From Deltaproteobacteria bacterium (GTDB lineage: Bacteria; Desulfobacterota; Desulfobaccia; Desulfobaccales; 0-14-0-80-60-11), in assembly GCA_030018495.1 (NCBI GenBank), contig JASEFS010000004.1:62001-126000 (forward strand): DNA of 64,000 nucleotides, given 5' to 3'. Made by a program: the position numbers and the translations under genes. The notes beneath the pieces were generated by a model. That model was not told the DNA's origin and made no database searches. It worked only from the letters and a program-made list of their open reading frames with translations. Every line of letters starts with the position of its first letter. Position 1 is the first letter of the stretch. Of this stretch, positions 1 to 8,898 are shown one piece after another.

Positions 1-2
1 TT

Positions 3-1673
3 CCGCCCGAGTCCCTGCTGGACCGGAAGACTATAACCCGGCGCAAGGCTGGAATCACGTTGCGTCCGGCTCCCATAGATGTGCCTGCCTTGAGGCGGCA
101 AGGCCTCTATGATCCTGCTTTTCAAAAGAAATTCCTCAAGCTTCCTCCGGCCACTTTGAGCGACAACGTCTGCGACCTCTCCCGTCTGGAAAACGGCCTG
201 CACCGGCAATACGGCTTAAACAATCTTACTTTGGATTTTCTTCTCCTCAGAAAATTGGCCCGGGTGATGCGGCAGGACAACTTTGAGGTGACAGCCACTC
301 TGGATTTCGCCCAACGGCGCTCCCGAAATCCCCGGCTGGTGGATATTGAACCGGGCGACACCACGGGCAAGCATTTCGCTCTGGCCGTGGATATCGGCAC
401 CACCACTGTCTGGGTGCAGTTGCTCGATTTGGCCAACGGGGAGATCATCGGCCAGGCCGCGGATTATAACGGCCAGTTGAGTTATGGCGATGACGTGATC
501 TCGCGCATCGTCTACAGCCAGAAAGAAAACGGCTTAAAAACTCTTCAAACGGCAGTGGTAGCCACTCTGAACAAGATTATCAAGAACCTGTTGCGGCGCT
601 ACAAACTGCCGGTTGAAGAGGTTTCCCATATAACTCTGGCAGCCAACACCACCATGACTCACCTGCTTTACGCCATCGACCCCAAGTATATACGCCTGGC
701 GCCATACACCCCCACCGCCTGCCATATCCCGCCCATGCGGGCCCGCCATCTGGGGTTGGAGGTGCCTGAGCACGTCTTTGTCTATTCCGTGAGCTCCGTG
801 TCCAGCTATGTGGGCGGCGACATCGTGGCCGGGGTTTTGGCTTCGGGAATTTATAAGGAATCCAAGCTGACCCTTTACATCGACATCGGCACCAACGGCG
901 AGATTGTCATCGGCAATCAGGAGTGGCTGGCCTGCGCCGCCTGCTCGGCGGGCCCGGCCTTCGAAGGGGGCGGCATCCGCCACGGCATGCGGGCGGCAAA
1001 AGGCGCGGTGGAGGAGGCCACCGTCAACCCCGAAACCGCGGAGCCGATGATTATGACTATCGACCTGGCCAAACCCAAAGGCATCTGCGGCTCCGGTCTC
1101 ATCAACCTGCTGGCCGCGCTCATGGAAGCGGGCATTGTGCTGCCCAACGGCAAGTTCCGGGACGACCTGGACACGCCCCGCATCCGCATGGGCGACAGCG
1201 GCCGGGAATATGTCATGGCCTACGGCGGCGAAACCGAAAGCGGCGAAGATCTGACCTTGTCCGAAGTGGACATCGACAACCTCATGAGGGCCAAGGGGGC
1301 CATGTTTGCCGGCTATGTGACCCTGCTGGACAACGTTGGTTTGAGACTCCAGGATTTGGAGCAGGTAATTCTGGCCGGCGCGTTCGGCAGCTTCATCAAC
1401 ATCGAAAATGCCATCGCCATCGGCCTCCTGCCGGACCTGCCCCGGGACCGCTTTCATTTTGTCGGCAACGGCTCCCTCACGGGCGCCACCCTGCTGGCTT
1501 TCTCCCGGGACCTGTTGGAGGAGGAGCGCCGGGTGGCCGACATGATGACCAACTTCGAACTCTCGGAGACCCCGGGCTACATGGATCAGTACATCGCCGC
1601 CCTGTTCCTGCCCCACACCAAGGAAGAATACTTCCCCACTATCACCGAACGCCTGCGGGCGGTGCGGAGTTAG
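3..1673 (+). CDS. RACo-like ASKHA-family reductive activator of corrinoid proteins (5' end outside window)
   Basis: The frame is open to the left edge (no stop from position 3), so the TTG at 60 is probably not the start; the N-terminal 2Fe-2S ferredoxin and linker domains of the family would lie upstream. What is present is the middle and C-terminal DUF4445/ASKHA domain: the phosphate-binding motif AVDIGTTTV, then AANTTMTHLL, YIDIGTNGEIVIG, CSAGPAFEGGGI and ICGSGLI in order. In the family this ATPase lowers the redox barrier for reducing inactive Co(II) corrinoid to Co(I) in methyltransferase systems (Wood-Ljungdahl or methylotrophic). No corrinoid protein or methyltransferase is visible in the window; it may lie to the left. 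Ends with TAG just before a heptamer repeat. Confidence 0.85.
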   Translation, partial: PPESLLDRKTITRRKAGITLRPAPIDVPALRRQGLYDPAFQKKFLKLPPATLSDNVCDLSRLENGLHRQYGLNNLTLDFLLLRKLARVMRQDNFEVTATLDFAQRRSRNPRLVDIEPGDTTGKHFALAVDIGTTTVWVQLLDLANGEIIGQAADYNGQLSYGDDVISRIVYSQKENGLKTLQTAVVATLNKIIKNLLRRYKLPVEEVSHITLAANTTMTHLLYAIDPKYIRLAPYTPTACHIPPMRARHLGLEVPEHVFVYSVSSVSSYVGGDIVAGVLASGIYKESKLTLYIDIGTNGEIVIGNQEWLACAACSAGPAFEGGGIRHGMRAAKGAVEEATVNPETAEPMIMTIDLAKPKGICGSGLINLLAALMEAGIVLPNGKFRDDLDTPRIRMGDSGREYVMAYGGETESGEDLTLSEVDIDNLMRAKGAMFAGYVTLLDNVGLRLQDLEQVILAGAFGSFINIENAIAIGLLPDLPRDRFHFVGNGSLTGATLLAFSRDLLEEERRVADMMTNFELSETPGYMDQYIAALFLPHTKEEYFPTITERLRAVRS

Positions 1674-1678
1674 GTTTT

Positions 1679-1706
1679 GGTTTTTGGTTTTTGGTTTTTG
1701 GTTTTT
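1679..1706. repeat. Heptanucleotide tandem repeat (GGTTTTT)x4
   Basis: Four perfect 7-bp units directly after the RACo-like gene, preceded by a six-base partial unit. One of several arrays in the window with a different sequence but the same 7-bp period. Confidence 0.9.
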
Positions 1707-1759
1707 GAATTTCGATAACCGAATTCCCACCACCCAAAACCCGGAACCCAAAACCTAGC

Positions 1760-1794
1760 CCCTGACCCTAGCCCCCTGACCCCTGACCCTTGGC
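1760..1794. repeat. Degenerate heptamer array (CCCTGAC-type, 5 units in register)
   Basis: Reading in steps of seven from 1760 gives CCCTGAC, CCTAGCC, CCCTGAC, CCCTGAC, CCTTGGC. It fills the gap between two convergent genes together with the GGTTTTT array. Confidence 0.75.
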
Positions 1795-1809
1795 ACCTCA
1801 GGCCGAAAA

Positions 1810-2376
1810 CTACCTTAACTTCTTCAACAGCCAGGCAATGTTTTCCGCCAGCCCGGTTATCGTTTTCAGGCCTTCCTCGTCATTGACCACTTCCCCCGGC
1901 TTGAGGCCATAGGCAATGGGCCAATAGGTGGAGCCCGGCACGATCATGCCCATGATGGAGAAGAAAAACAGCAGTTGGGCATAGGTGAAGTTGACCCCGG
2001 CCCGGCGGGCCACCACGATGGGGGAGCCCACCTTGCGGAAAAAGACATTGTCGCCGTTTCGGGCCACATAACCGGCCCGGTCCAGCAGCGCCATCATTTC
2101 CGGGGCCGCGGAGCCGAAATAGACGGGGCTTCCCACGATGAGGCCGTCGGCTTTCCCCATGGCCTCGAAGACCGGCCCGAAATCGTCTTCCTGGGCGCAG
2201 CGGTTCTTGTCCTCCGCACATTTCAGACAGGCGATGCAACCGCTGATGCTCTTGTCATGGAGTGAAACATATTCGGTATTAAGCCCCTCTCGCTCCAGCA
2301 CTTCCAGGGCTTTCATGAGTAAAGTATAGGTGTTCCCTTTGGGCCGGGGCGAACCTGAAATCGCCAGAACTTTCAT
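1810..2376 (-). CDS. Iron-sulfur flavoprotein / NADPH-dependent FMN reductase family
   Basis: 188 residues with the flavodoxin-like FMN reductase fold: an N-terminal SGSPRPKGNT phosphate-binding loop for FMN, then a compact cysteine cluster CIACLKC with a further Cys six residues on (near residues 47-59). This CX2CX2CXnC spacing is that of Isf-type iron-sulfur flavoproteins, which move electrons between ferredoxin and FMN in anaerobes. A PVYFGS motif follows. The start is ATG with AGGAGG upstream. It is transcribed away from a TetR-family gene; the palindrome at 2469-2484 between them could control both. Physiological partner unknown. Confidence 0.85.
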   Translation of the reverse strand: MKVLAISGSPRPKGNTYTLLMKALEVLEREGLNTEYVSLHDKSISGCIACLKCAEDKNRCAQEDDFGPVFEAMGKADGLIVGSPVYFGSAAPEMMALLDRAGYVARNGDNVFFRKVGSPIVVARRAGVNFTYAQLLFFFSIMGMIVPGSTYWPIAYGLKPGEVVNDEEGLKTITGLAENIAWLLKKLR

Positions 2377-2452
2377 TATTCCTTCCTCCTATTGTGCGTT
2401 TTGACTTTGAGCTTAACATTCTAGGAAAATTGCAAAGATTTGAAAATAATCA

Positions 2453-2484
2453 TTGACATTTTATCAATGTGAATGAATATTCAC
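2453..2484 (+). promoter_or_regulatory. Promoter with TetR-type operator GTGAAT-N4-ATTCAC
   Basis: TTGACA at 2453-2458 and, 17 bp on, AATATT at 2476-2481 form a plausible sigma-70 promoter. The inverted repeat GTGAAT(gaat)ATTCAC at 2469-2484 covers the -10, a typical site for self-repression by the TetR protein encoded just downstream. The site also lies upstream of the divergent flavoprotein gene. Confidence 0.55.
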
Positions 2485-2492
2485 ATACATAT

Positions 2493-3062
2493 ATGCGCGA
2501 CGGCAAGAAAACCAAAGAACGGATCTCCCGGACGGCTCTGGACCTTTTTGTGGCAAAAGGCATCACCGAAACCACCATCCGGGATATCGCCCAGGCCGCC
2601 GGGGTGGCTGAAGGCACCCTTTACCGTCATTATGAGAGCAAAGACGACCTGGCCTGGGAGCTGTTCGCCCAGAACTTCATGGCCTTTGCCAAGGAATTGG
2701 AGCAGTTGCACGTGCCGCGCGAAACCCTGAAGGACAAGCTGTCCGCCATGATCCTTCAATTTTGCCATTTTTACGACAAAGACCCGGTGCTCTTCAATTA
2801 TCTGCTCCTGGCCCAACACGCCCAACTCAAAAAAGTGACGCCGGAAATGCCCAATCCCGTAGTGGTGGTGAGGGATGTTATTGCCCAGGCCATGTTACGT
2901 CGAGAAATTCCGGTCGGGGACCCTGACGTCCTGGCGGCCATGGTTCTGGGAGTCGTGCTCCAGGTAGCCACCTTTAAAATTTATGGGCGGGTGGCCGAAC
3001 CTCTTACTAATCTTTCAGACATCCTGATCAAAACCTGTTTTCAGGTCTTAAACATAGAGTAG
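2493..3062 (+). CDS. TetR/AcrR family transcriptional regulator
   Basis: About 189 residues from the ATG at 2493. The N-terminal TetR helix-turn-helix is clear (residues about 10-55: RISRTALDLF, then TTIRDIAQAAGVAEGTLYRH), followed by the variable ligand-binding helical domain. A GTG at 2469 in frame would add eight residues, but it lies inside the putative operator and overlaps the -10; from the predicted promoter the transcript would start near 2488, making this message nearly leaderless. No Shine-Dalgarno is visible for either start. Likely represses itself and perhaps the divergent iron-sulfur flavoprotein. Ligand unknown. Confidence 0.85.
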   Translation: MRDGKKTKERISRTALDLFVAKGITETTIRDIAQAAGVAEGTLYRHYESKDDLAWELFAQNFMAFAKELEQLHVPRETLKDKLSAMILQFCHFYDKDPVLFNYLLLAQHAQLKKVTPEMPNPVVVVRDVIAQAMLRREIPVGDPDVLAAMVLGVVLQVATFKIYGRVAEPLTNLSDILIKTCFQVLNIE

Positions 3063-3152
3063 CTTTAACCCAAGGTTGCGACGGCATCGATTCCCTTGAT
3101 TTTTCATTGAGCCTGGGTAAAAATTTAAAAGTTGTTCTATAGGGTGCCGAAT

Positions 3153-3326
3153 ATGACCAAAGAAGTCTTAATGAATAAAATAAAGGCTGCCGCGCCGCAG
3201 GGCAAGATTCCCTGCGCCGCGGCCTTCAAGCTGGCGGAGGAACTGGGCGTCACCCGGGCGGAAATGGGTGAGCTGCTGAATGAATTAAAGATTAAAATTA
3301 TTCAATGCCAGCTAGGCTGCTTTTAA
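3153..3326 (+). CDS. Small conserved protein ending CQLGCF, coupled to radical SAM gene
   Basis: 57 residues from ATG 3153, chosen because AGGG lies about seven bases upstream; an earlier TTG at 3132 has no ribosome-binding site. The protein has a KAAAPQGKIPCAAAFKLAEE core, a helix-turn-helix-like segment (LAEELGVTRAEMGELLNEL) and ends IIQCQLGCF, giving three cysteines in all. Its stop codon is one base from the start of the next radical SAM gene, so the two are surely co-translated. I do not know its function; a role as a partner or specificity factor for the radical SAM enzyme, or a metal-binding regulator, is only inference. Confidence 0.7.
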   Translation: MTKEVLMNKIKAAAPQGKIPCAAAFKLAEELGVTRAEMGELLNELKIKIIQCQLGCF

Positions 3327-3327
3327 C

Positions 3328-4260
3328 ATGACCCACCTCTTCGGCCCGGTAAATTCCCGCCGTTTGGGACTTTCCCTGGGAGTGGATCTCATCCCTCCCA
3401 AGACCTGCACTTTTGACTGCATTTACTGCGAGGTGGGGCGCACCACGCATCTGACCCTGGAGCGCCGGCCCTTTGCAGTGGAAGCCATTATCCGGGAAAT
3501 CCGGGAGTATTTTCAGAACCCGCCGGCAACCTCGGATTATATTACCCTGGCGGGCTCCGGCGAGCCCACCCTCAATGCCGGCATCGGGGAAATCATAACT
3601 GCTGTCAAGGACATCACAACTATCCCGGTGGCTGTTCTCACCAACGGCACTTTGCTTTATCAGTCGGAAGTGCGGCAGGAATTGGCTTGCGCCGATGTGG
3701 TCCTGCCCTCTCTGGACGCGGTCAGCGAGGAAACCTTCCGCCGCATCAACCGGCCGGCTCCGGGGCTCACCCTGGAAATGGTCCTGGCCGGGCTGAAGGC
3801 CTTCCGCAAAGAATACCGCGGCCAGATGTGGCTGGAAGTCATGCTGCTCAAGGGCATCAACGACACCGACGCGGAACTGGCGGCCCTGAAGCGGGAGATT
3901 GCCGCCATCGCCCCTGACAAAGTTCAGCTCAATACCGCGGTGCGCCCGGTGGTGGAAAATTACGCCCGGGCCCTAAACCGGCGGGAAATGGAAGCCATCG
4001 CCGCGTATCTTGGTCAGGGGGCGGAAATCATCGCGTCCTTCGACCGTCCTCACCGCGCTGCGGCCGCGGCAGCCAAGGATAGAGTGGTTATCGACATGCT
4101 TTCCCGGCGTCCCATGACCGCCCGGGATTTGGCCGAGGCTTTGGGGCTGCCTTTGCCCCAGGTGCAGAAAAGACTGCATCGTCTTCAGGCCGCGGGCCGG
4201 GTATCCCGAAATCTTTATGAACACCAAGGTTTTTATCGCAGCGAACCAAAAGCTGAGTGA
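3328..4260 (+). CDS. Radical SAM protein, COG0731 (wyosine-type) family, with C-terminal winged helix
   Basis: 310 residues. The radical SAM cluster motif CTFDCIYC (CX3CX2C) is at residues 27-34 after a short N-terminal segment FGPVNSRRLGLSLG, which is typical of COG0731 proteins related to tRNA-wyosine synthase. The SAM-binding region LAGSGEPTLN and a TIM-barrel core follow to about residue 230. The last 70 residues (DRVVIDMLSRRPMTARDLAEALG region) look like a winged-helix domain. It follows the 57-residue protein at a one-base gap. A true wyosine role is unlikely in bacteria, so the substrate is unknown. Confidence 0.85.
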   Translation: MTHLFGPVNSRRLGLSLGVDLIPPKTCTFDCIYCEVGRTTHLTLERRPFAVEAIIREIREYFQNPPATSDYITLAGSGEPTLNAGIGEIITAVKDITTIPVAVLTNGTLLYQSEVRQELACADVVLPSLDAVSEETFRRINRPAPGLTLEMVLAGLKAFRKEYRGQMWLEVMLLKGINDTDAELAALKREIAAIAPDKVQLNTAVRPVVENYARALNRREMEAIAAYLGQGAEIIASFDRPHRAAAAAAKDRVVIDMLSRRPMTARDLAEALGLPLPQVQKRLHRLQAAGRVSRNLYEHQGFYRSEPKAE

Positions 4261-4427
4261 AGAAAGCTTGACAGTTAGAATTGATGGGCCTTCGGCCCGG
4301 CTTCACCACCAAGGCTGATTTCAATCAAGGGGGATTTTGGGGGATGTATCACTGATGTATCGCTTCTAGACCGTTTCCCTGCCCCTGCATTTAATATCAA
4401 AAATCACCGTTCACTGAGGATGAAATC

Positions 4428-7400
4428 ATGCAGGCCGCATATGATGTGGGCATTGATGTCGGTTCGGTAAGCGTCAATCTGGTGGTAATGAATGCCGCAG
4501 GCGAGGTCCTGCGGGAAGTTTATCAGCGTCATTTGGGGGAGCCGTATCGCACCGCCTTGAAGCTTCTCAAGGACCTCGAGCCGGAATTTCCGCTGTCTCA
4601 ATGCCGTCTGGCCGCGTTTACCGGTCTGGGGGGGAAGGTGCTGGCCGAAATTTTGGGCGGACCCTTTATCAATGAGGTCATCGCCCAAGCCCGCGGCACT
4701 TATCATTTCCGGCCAGACGCCCGGAGCATCATCGACATGGGCGGCGAGGACGCCAAGCTCATCATGGTGCACCAGGAAAACGGCGAACTGGTGATTCAGG
4801 ACTTCGCCATGAATACCATGTGCGCCGCAGGCACCGGCTCTTTTCTGGACCAGCAGGCCCACCGCCTGGGATATACCATCGAGCAGTTCAGCGACATGGC
4901 CCTCAAATCCACCACTCCGCCCCGCATTGCGGGACGCTGCAGCGTTTTTGCCAAGACCGACATGATCCACCTGCAGCAAGGGGCCACGCCGGATTACGAA
5001 ATCATTTACGGCTTGTGCCTGGCCATGGCCAGAAACCTGAGGAGCAACATCGCCAAAGGCAAAAAGCTGGCCGCGCCGGTGGCCTTTCAGGGAGGGGTGG
5101 CCCACAACCTGGGCGTGCGCCAGGCCTTCCGGGAAGTCCTGGAGCTGGATGAAGAGTCGTTCATTATCCCGCCGCACTTCACCTCTTTGGGAGCGGTGGG
5201 CTCGCTGCTGGTGGCCCGGGAAAAGCCCCCCGCGGATTTCCGCCTTGATTTGCAGCCCCTGGAAGACTACCTCAGCCAGGAGCAGGAACCGGAGCGACCG
5301 CTGGCGCGGCTGGCCCCTCCCCTGGAGATCGGGCCCGACCAGTATGCCGTGTTGCCCCCGCCGCCCCTGGGCTCCGAGACCGAAGCCTATCTCGGCATTG
5401 ACGTGGGCTCCATCAGCACCAACGTGGTGGTCATTGACCAGGATATGGGGGTCCTGGCCCGGGAATACCTCATGACCGCGGGTCGGCCGCTGGAGGCCAT
5501 CACCGAGGGTCTGCGGCGGGTAGGGAAAAAGCTGGAAGGCCGGGTAAAAATCATGGGCGCGGCCACCACCGGCTCCGGACGCTACCTGACCGGGGACTTT
5601 ATCGGGGCCGACGTGGTGCGCAACGAAATCACCGCCCAGGCCACCGCGGCCGCAGCCATCGACCCCACCGTGAACACCATCTTTGAGATCGGCGGCCAGG
5701 ACTCCAAGTTCATTTCACTGGAAAACGGCGCCATCGTGGACTTCATGATGAACAAGGTCTGCGCCGCGGGCACCGGCTCCTACCTTGAAGAGCAGGCCGA
5801 AAAGCTGGGCATCTCCATAAAGGAGGAATTCGGACGCCTGGCCCTGGAGGCCAAGACTCCGGTGCGCATGGGCGAACGCTGCACCGTGTTCATGGAGTCG
5901 GATATCGTCCACCATCAGCAGCGCGGCGCGGCCCGGGAAGACTTGGTGGCCGGGCTGTCCTACTCCATCGTTTACAACTATATCAACAAGGTAGTGGAAG
6001 ACCGCAAGATCGGCAACAACATCTTCTACCAGGGGGCCACCGCAGCCAATTTGGGCATTGTGGCGGCCTTTGAGAAGGTGTGCGGCAAGCGCATCACCGT
6101 GCCCCCCCACCATGACGTTACCGGGGCCATCGGCGCGGCCATCCTGGCCATGCGGGAGCGCACCTGGAAGGAGTCCCGCTTCAAAGGCTTCGACCTGGCG
6201 GACCGGGAGTACAACATCACTTCCTTTGAATGCGCCAGTTGCCCTAACCGTTGTGAAATCCGCCAAGTTCAGATCGCCGGCGAAAAACCCCTCTTCTATG
6301 GCAGCCGTTGCGAAAAATACGAAATGGGCGCGGAACAAAAAGGCACTGATCTGCCCGACCTCATCCGGGAGCGGGAAGACCTGCTCTACGGCCCCGAGCC
6401 GCCTCGGGAAGGAAAACGGGGGGTTATCGGCATCCCCCGCACCATGTTCTTCCAGGAAATGATGCCCTTCTTCCGCACTTTCCTGGAGGAACTGGACTTC
6501 ACCGTAGTTTTTTCGGCCAAGACCAACAAGACGGTAATCCGCCAAGGGGTGGAATCCCTGGCCGCGGAACCGTGCTATCCTGTGAAAGTGGCCCACGGCC
6601 ATGTTTTGGACCTGCTCAAGGCCGGGGTCAAGCGCATCCTGCTGCCCAGTATCATTGATCTGCCCCACGAACACCCTGAGGTGAAGCAGGGCCAGGTCTG
6701 CCCCATGGCGCAGTCGCTGGCTTATACCCTGCCGGTGGCTATCAGTTTTAAGGAGTACGGTGCTGAGCTGTTGACCCCGGTGCTCTATTTCGGCCGCGGC
6801 TATAAGCAACTGAAGCGGGGTATGCGGGACCTGGGCCGCAAACTGGGAGTGTCGGCTCTAAAGACGGAGCGCGCCCTAAAACGGGCTTTGGCCGCCCAGG
6901 ATGAATATTACGCCAAACTCAGGGAGCGGGGCCGGGAGATCTTAAACTCCCTCGGACCCGATGACCGGCTGATGGTCTTGATCGGACGGCCCTACAACGC
7001 CTTCGACCCGGCCATGAATCTCAATCTTCACCGGAAGTTGCGGCAGTTGGGCGTCCTGGGCATGCCCATGGACTTTTTGCCTTTGGACCAGGTGGACGAT
7101 CTTGAGGACATCAAGCCGATGTACTGGCGCTTCGGCCAGAAGATTCTGGGAGCTTCCCAGATCATCCGCAGGGATCCTCGCCTGTACGGCATTTTCATCA
7201 CCAACTTCGGCTGCGGGCCGGATTCCTTCATCGAACACTTTCTCCGGGAGCAGATGCGGGGCAAGCCCTATCTGGAAATCGAAATTGACGAACACTCTTC
7301 GGATGTAGGCGCCATCACCCGGCTGGAGGCCTTTTTGGACAGCCTCAAGAACGTCACGGTGGAGCCCGCCCCCGCCCGGGTTTCCCCCTTCCGTGACCGG

Positions 7401-8615
7401 GTGACCGGCAGTTTGAAGCGCCGGATTTACTTCCCGCCCATGGCCGACCACGCCCTGGCCCTGGTCGCGGCTTTTGAGGCCTGCGGGGCCGAGGCCGAAG
7501 CCCTGCCGGAGTCCGACGGCGAGAGCCTGGAACTGGGACGGCGCCTCACCTCCGGCAAGGAGTGTTATCCGTTGATCCTTACCACCGGCGATTTGGCCAA
7601 GCTGGTGAAGCGCCCGGACTTTAACCCGGACAAGAGCGCCTTTTTCATGCCTTCCGCTTCCGGCCCCTGCCGGTTCGGCCAGTATCGCCGCTACCACCGC
7701 CTGGTGCTGGATGAATTGGGCTTTCCCCAGGTGCCGGTCTATTCCCCGGATCAGGACGTCACCATGTACAACGAAGTGGGCATGGTGGGAGACGATTTCG
7801 ACCGTGTGGCCTGGAACGGCATCGTGGCCATCGATCTTTTGGAAAAGAAGCTCAGGGAGACCCGCCCCTATGAACGCGTCCCCGGCGAAGCCGACAAAGT
7901 CTATGCCCACTACCTGAAAAAGACTTACGAAACTTTGCGGGACCGGGGCGACTTGCCCAAGGTTCTTGCCGAGGCCCGTCAGGTATTTGACGACGTAGCC
8001 TTGAACGGTCACGGAGATAAACCTGTCGTCGGCGTGGTGGGCGAAATTTACGTCAGATCCAACCGCTTCAGCAATGAAGATGCGGTGCGGGAGATCGAAT
8101 CCTTGGGCGGCGAAGTGTGGCTGCCCCCCATTTCCGAGTGGCTCCTGTATGTCAATTACACCTCCAAGAAGCGGGCCCTGGTTTCCCAGCGCTATCAGTA
8201 TTATCTGAAGATTCGGCTGAAAGAGTACTTCCAGCACAAAGACGAACACCGGCTGGAGAATATTTTCCACGGCAGCCTGCGCAACCTGAAGGAGCCTCCC
8301 ATTCCCGATACCATCGCCATGGCCGACGGCTACCTGCACGATTCTTTCGAAGGCGAAGCCATTCTCAGCATAGGCAAAGCCAAGGACTTCGTGAACAAAG
8401 GCGCCGCGGGCCTGGTAAATATCATGCCCTTCACCTGCATGCCCGGAACCGTGGTCAATTCCCTATTTGAGAAGTTCCGGGGAGCAAATCAAAATATCCC
8501 GTTCCTCAACTTGGCCTATGACGGCCAGGAGCAGACCCACACCCGGACCCGGCTTGAGGCCTTCATGTACCAGGTGCGGCAGTTCCACGGCAGGCATCAC
8601 CGCGGGCGGCGGTAA
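4428..8615 (+). CDS. Giant double BcrAD/BadFG-type activase fused to 2-hydroxyacyl-CoA dehydratase-like modules
   Basis: 1395 residues. Two consecutive ASKHA activase domains are visible: GIDVGSVSVNLVVM near residue 8 with MCAAGTGSFLDQQ and GRCSVF, and GIDVGSISTNVVVI near residue 322 with VCAAGTGSYLEEQ and ERCTVF. Each half therefore keeps the two cysteines that in HgdC-type activases hold the shared 4Fe-4S cluster. A Cys-rich link (CASCPNRCEI, near 600) leads into a DUF2229/COG3580 module (VIGIPRTMFF near 664) and a COG3581-like module (from about 1000). Family activases use ATP to push single electrons into difficult reductions. Proteins of this architecture are known in anaerobes but their substrate is not established. 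It stands alone, with no dehydratase subunits beside it. Confidence 0.88.
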   Translation: MQAAYDVGIDVGSVSVNLVVMNAAGEVLREVYQRHLGEPYRTALKLLKDLEPEFPLSQCRLAAFTGLGGKVLAEILGGPFINEVIAQARGTYHFRPDARSIIDMGGEDAKLIMVHQENGELVIQDFAMNTMCAAGTGSFLDQQAHRLGYTIEQFSDMALKSTTPPRIAGRCSVFAKTDMIHLQQGATPDYEIIYGLCLAMARNLRSNIAKGKKLAAPVAFQGGVAHNLGVRQAFREVLELDEESFIIPPHFTSLGAVGSLLVAREKPPADFRLDLQPLEDYLSQEQEPERPLARLAPPLEIGPDQYAVLPPPPLGSETEAYLGIDVGSISTNVVVIDQDMGVLAREYLMTAGRPLEAITEGLRRVGKKLEGRVKIMGAATTGSGRYLTGDFIGADVVRNEITAQATAAAAIDPTVNTIFEIGGQDSKFISLENGAIVDFMMNKVCAAGTGSYLEEQAEKLGISIKEEFGRLALEAKTPVRMGERCTVFMESDIVHHQQRGAAREDLVAGLSYSIVYNYINKVVEDRKIGNNIFYQGATAANLGIVAAFEKVCGKRITVPPHHDVTGAIGAAILAMRERTWKESRFKGFDLADREYNITSFECASCPNRCEIRQVQIAGEKPLFYGSRCEKYEMGAEQKGTDLPDLIREREDLLYGPEPPREGKRGVIGIPRTMFFQEMMPFFRTFLEELDFTVVFSAKTNKTVIRQGVESLAAEPCYPVKVAHGHVLDLLKAGVKRILLPSIIDLPHEHPEVKQGQVCPMAQSLAYTLPVAISFKEYGAELLTPVLYFGRGYKQLKRGMRDLGRKLGVSALKTERALKRALAAQDEYYAKLRERGREILNSLGPDDRLMVLIGRPYNAFDPAMNLNLHRKLRQLGVLGMPMDFLPLDQVDDLEDIKPMYWRFGQKILGASQIIRRDPRLYGIFITNFGCGPDSFIEHFLREQMRGKPYLEIEIDEHSSDVGAITRLEAFLDSLKNVTVEPAPARVSPFRDRVTGSLKRRIYFPPMADHALALVAAFEACGAEAEALPESDGESLELGRRLTSGKECYPLILTTGDLAKLVKRPDFNPDKSAFFMPSASGPCRFGQYRRYHRLVLDELGFPQVPVYSPDQDVTMYNEVGMVGDDFDRVAWNGIVAIDLLEKKLRETRPYERVPGEADKVYAHYLKKTYETLRDRGDLPKVLAEARQVFDDVALNGHGDKPVVGVVGEIYVRSNRFSNEDAVREIESLGGEVWLPPISEWLLYVNYTSKKRALVSQRYQYYLKIRLKEYFQHKDEHRLENIFHGSLRNLKEPPIPDTIAMADGYLHDSFEGEAILSIGKAKDFVNKGAAGLVNIMPFTCMPGTVVNSLFEKFRGANQNIPFLNLAYDGQEQTHTRTRLEAFMYQVRQFHGRHHRGRR

Positions 8616-8713
8616 AAACCAGAGCTCAAGCAGCTCGAAGGTGCTTCTTGTAAACAACAGCTTGTTTCTTTGAGACAGTAATACTGTCCCTAAGTTCGCC
8701 CCCCTCGCCCCGG

Positions 8714-8741
8714 CCCTCTCCCCCCCAGCGGGGGGAGAGGG
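8714..8741. repeat. Perfect GC-rich inverted repeat, 12-bp arms
   Basis: CCCTCTCCCCCC and GGGGGGAGAGGG separated by four bases, in the gap after the activase gene. No T-run follows, so it is not a clear terminator; this C/G palindrome type is common as an intergenic repeat. Confidence 0.7.
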
Positions 8742-8845
8742 TGGATGGAGTCATGAAATGCCCCCAAAAGTGAGCCACTTTTTATGAGCTGGTTGGGATC
8801 AAGGGAATAGCCATCCGTTTTATTCTGCCGTAATTGATGTACTTG

Positions 8846-8892
8846 TTGACAAAAAAGGAAATATAAATAAATAATAAGACCGACCGGTCGGT
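8846..8892 (+). promoter_or_regulatory. Promoter and perfect TetR-type operator ACCGACCGGTCGGT
   Basis: TTGACA at 8846-8851 with TAAATA at 8868-8873 (16-bp spacer) is followed by a perfect 14-bp palindrome at 8879-8892, placed over the expected transcription start. The ATG of the TetR gene is six bases downstream of the palindrome. ACCGACCGGTCGGT matches the classic GACCGNNCGGTC type of TetR-family operators, so autorepression of the tetR-oxidoreductase operon is likely. Confidence 0.7.
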
Positions 8893-8898
8893 TTTTAT

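Noticed and set aside
534-1751. 405-codon minus-strand frame antisense to the RACo-like gene
   Set aside because: Codon-bias shadow; no recognised motif.
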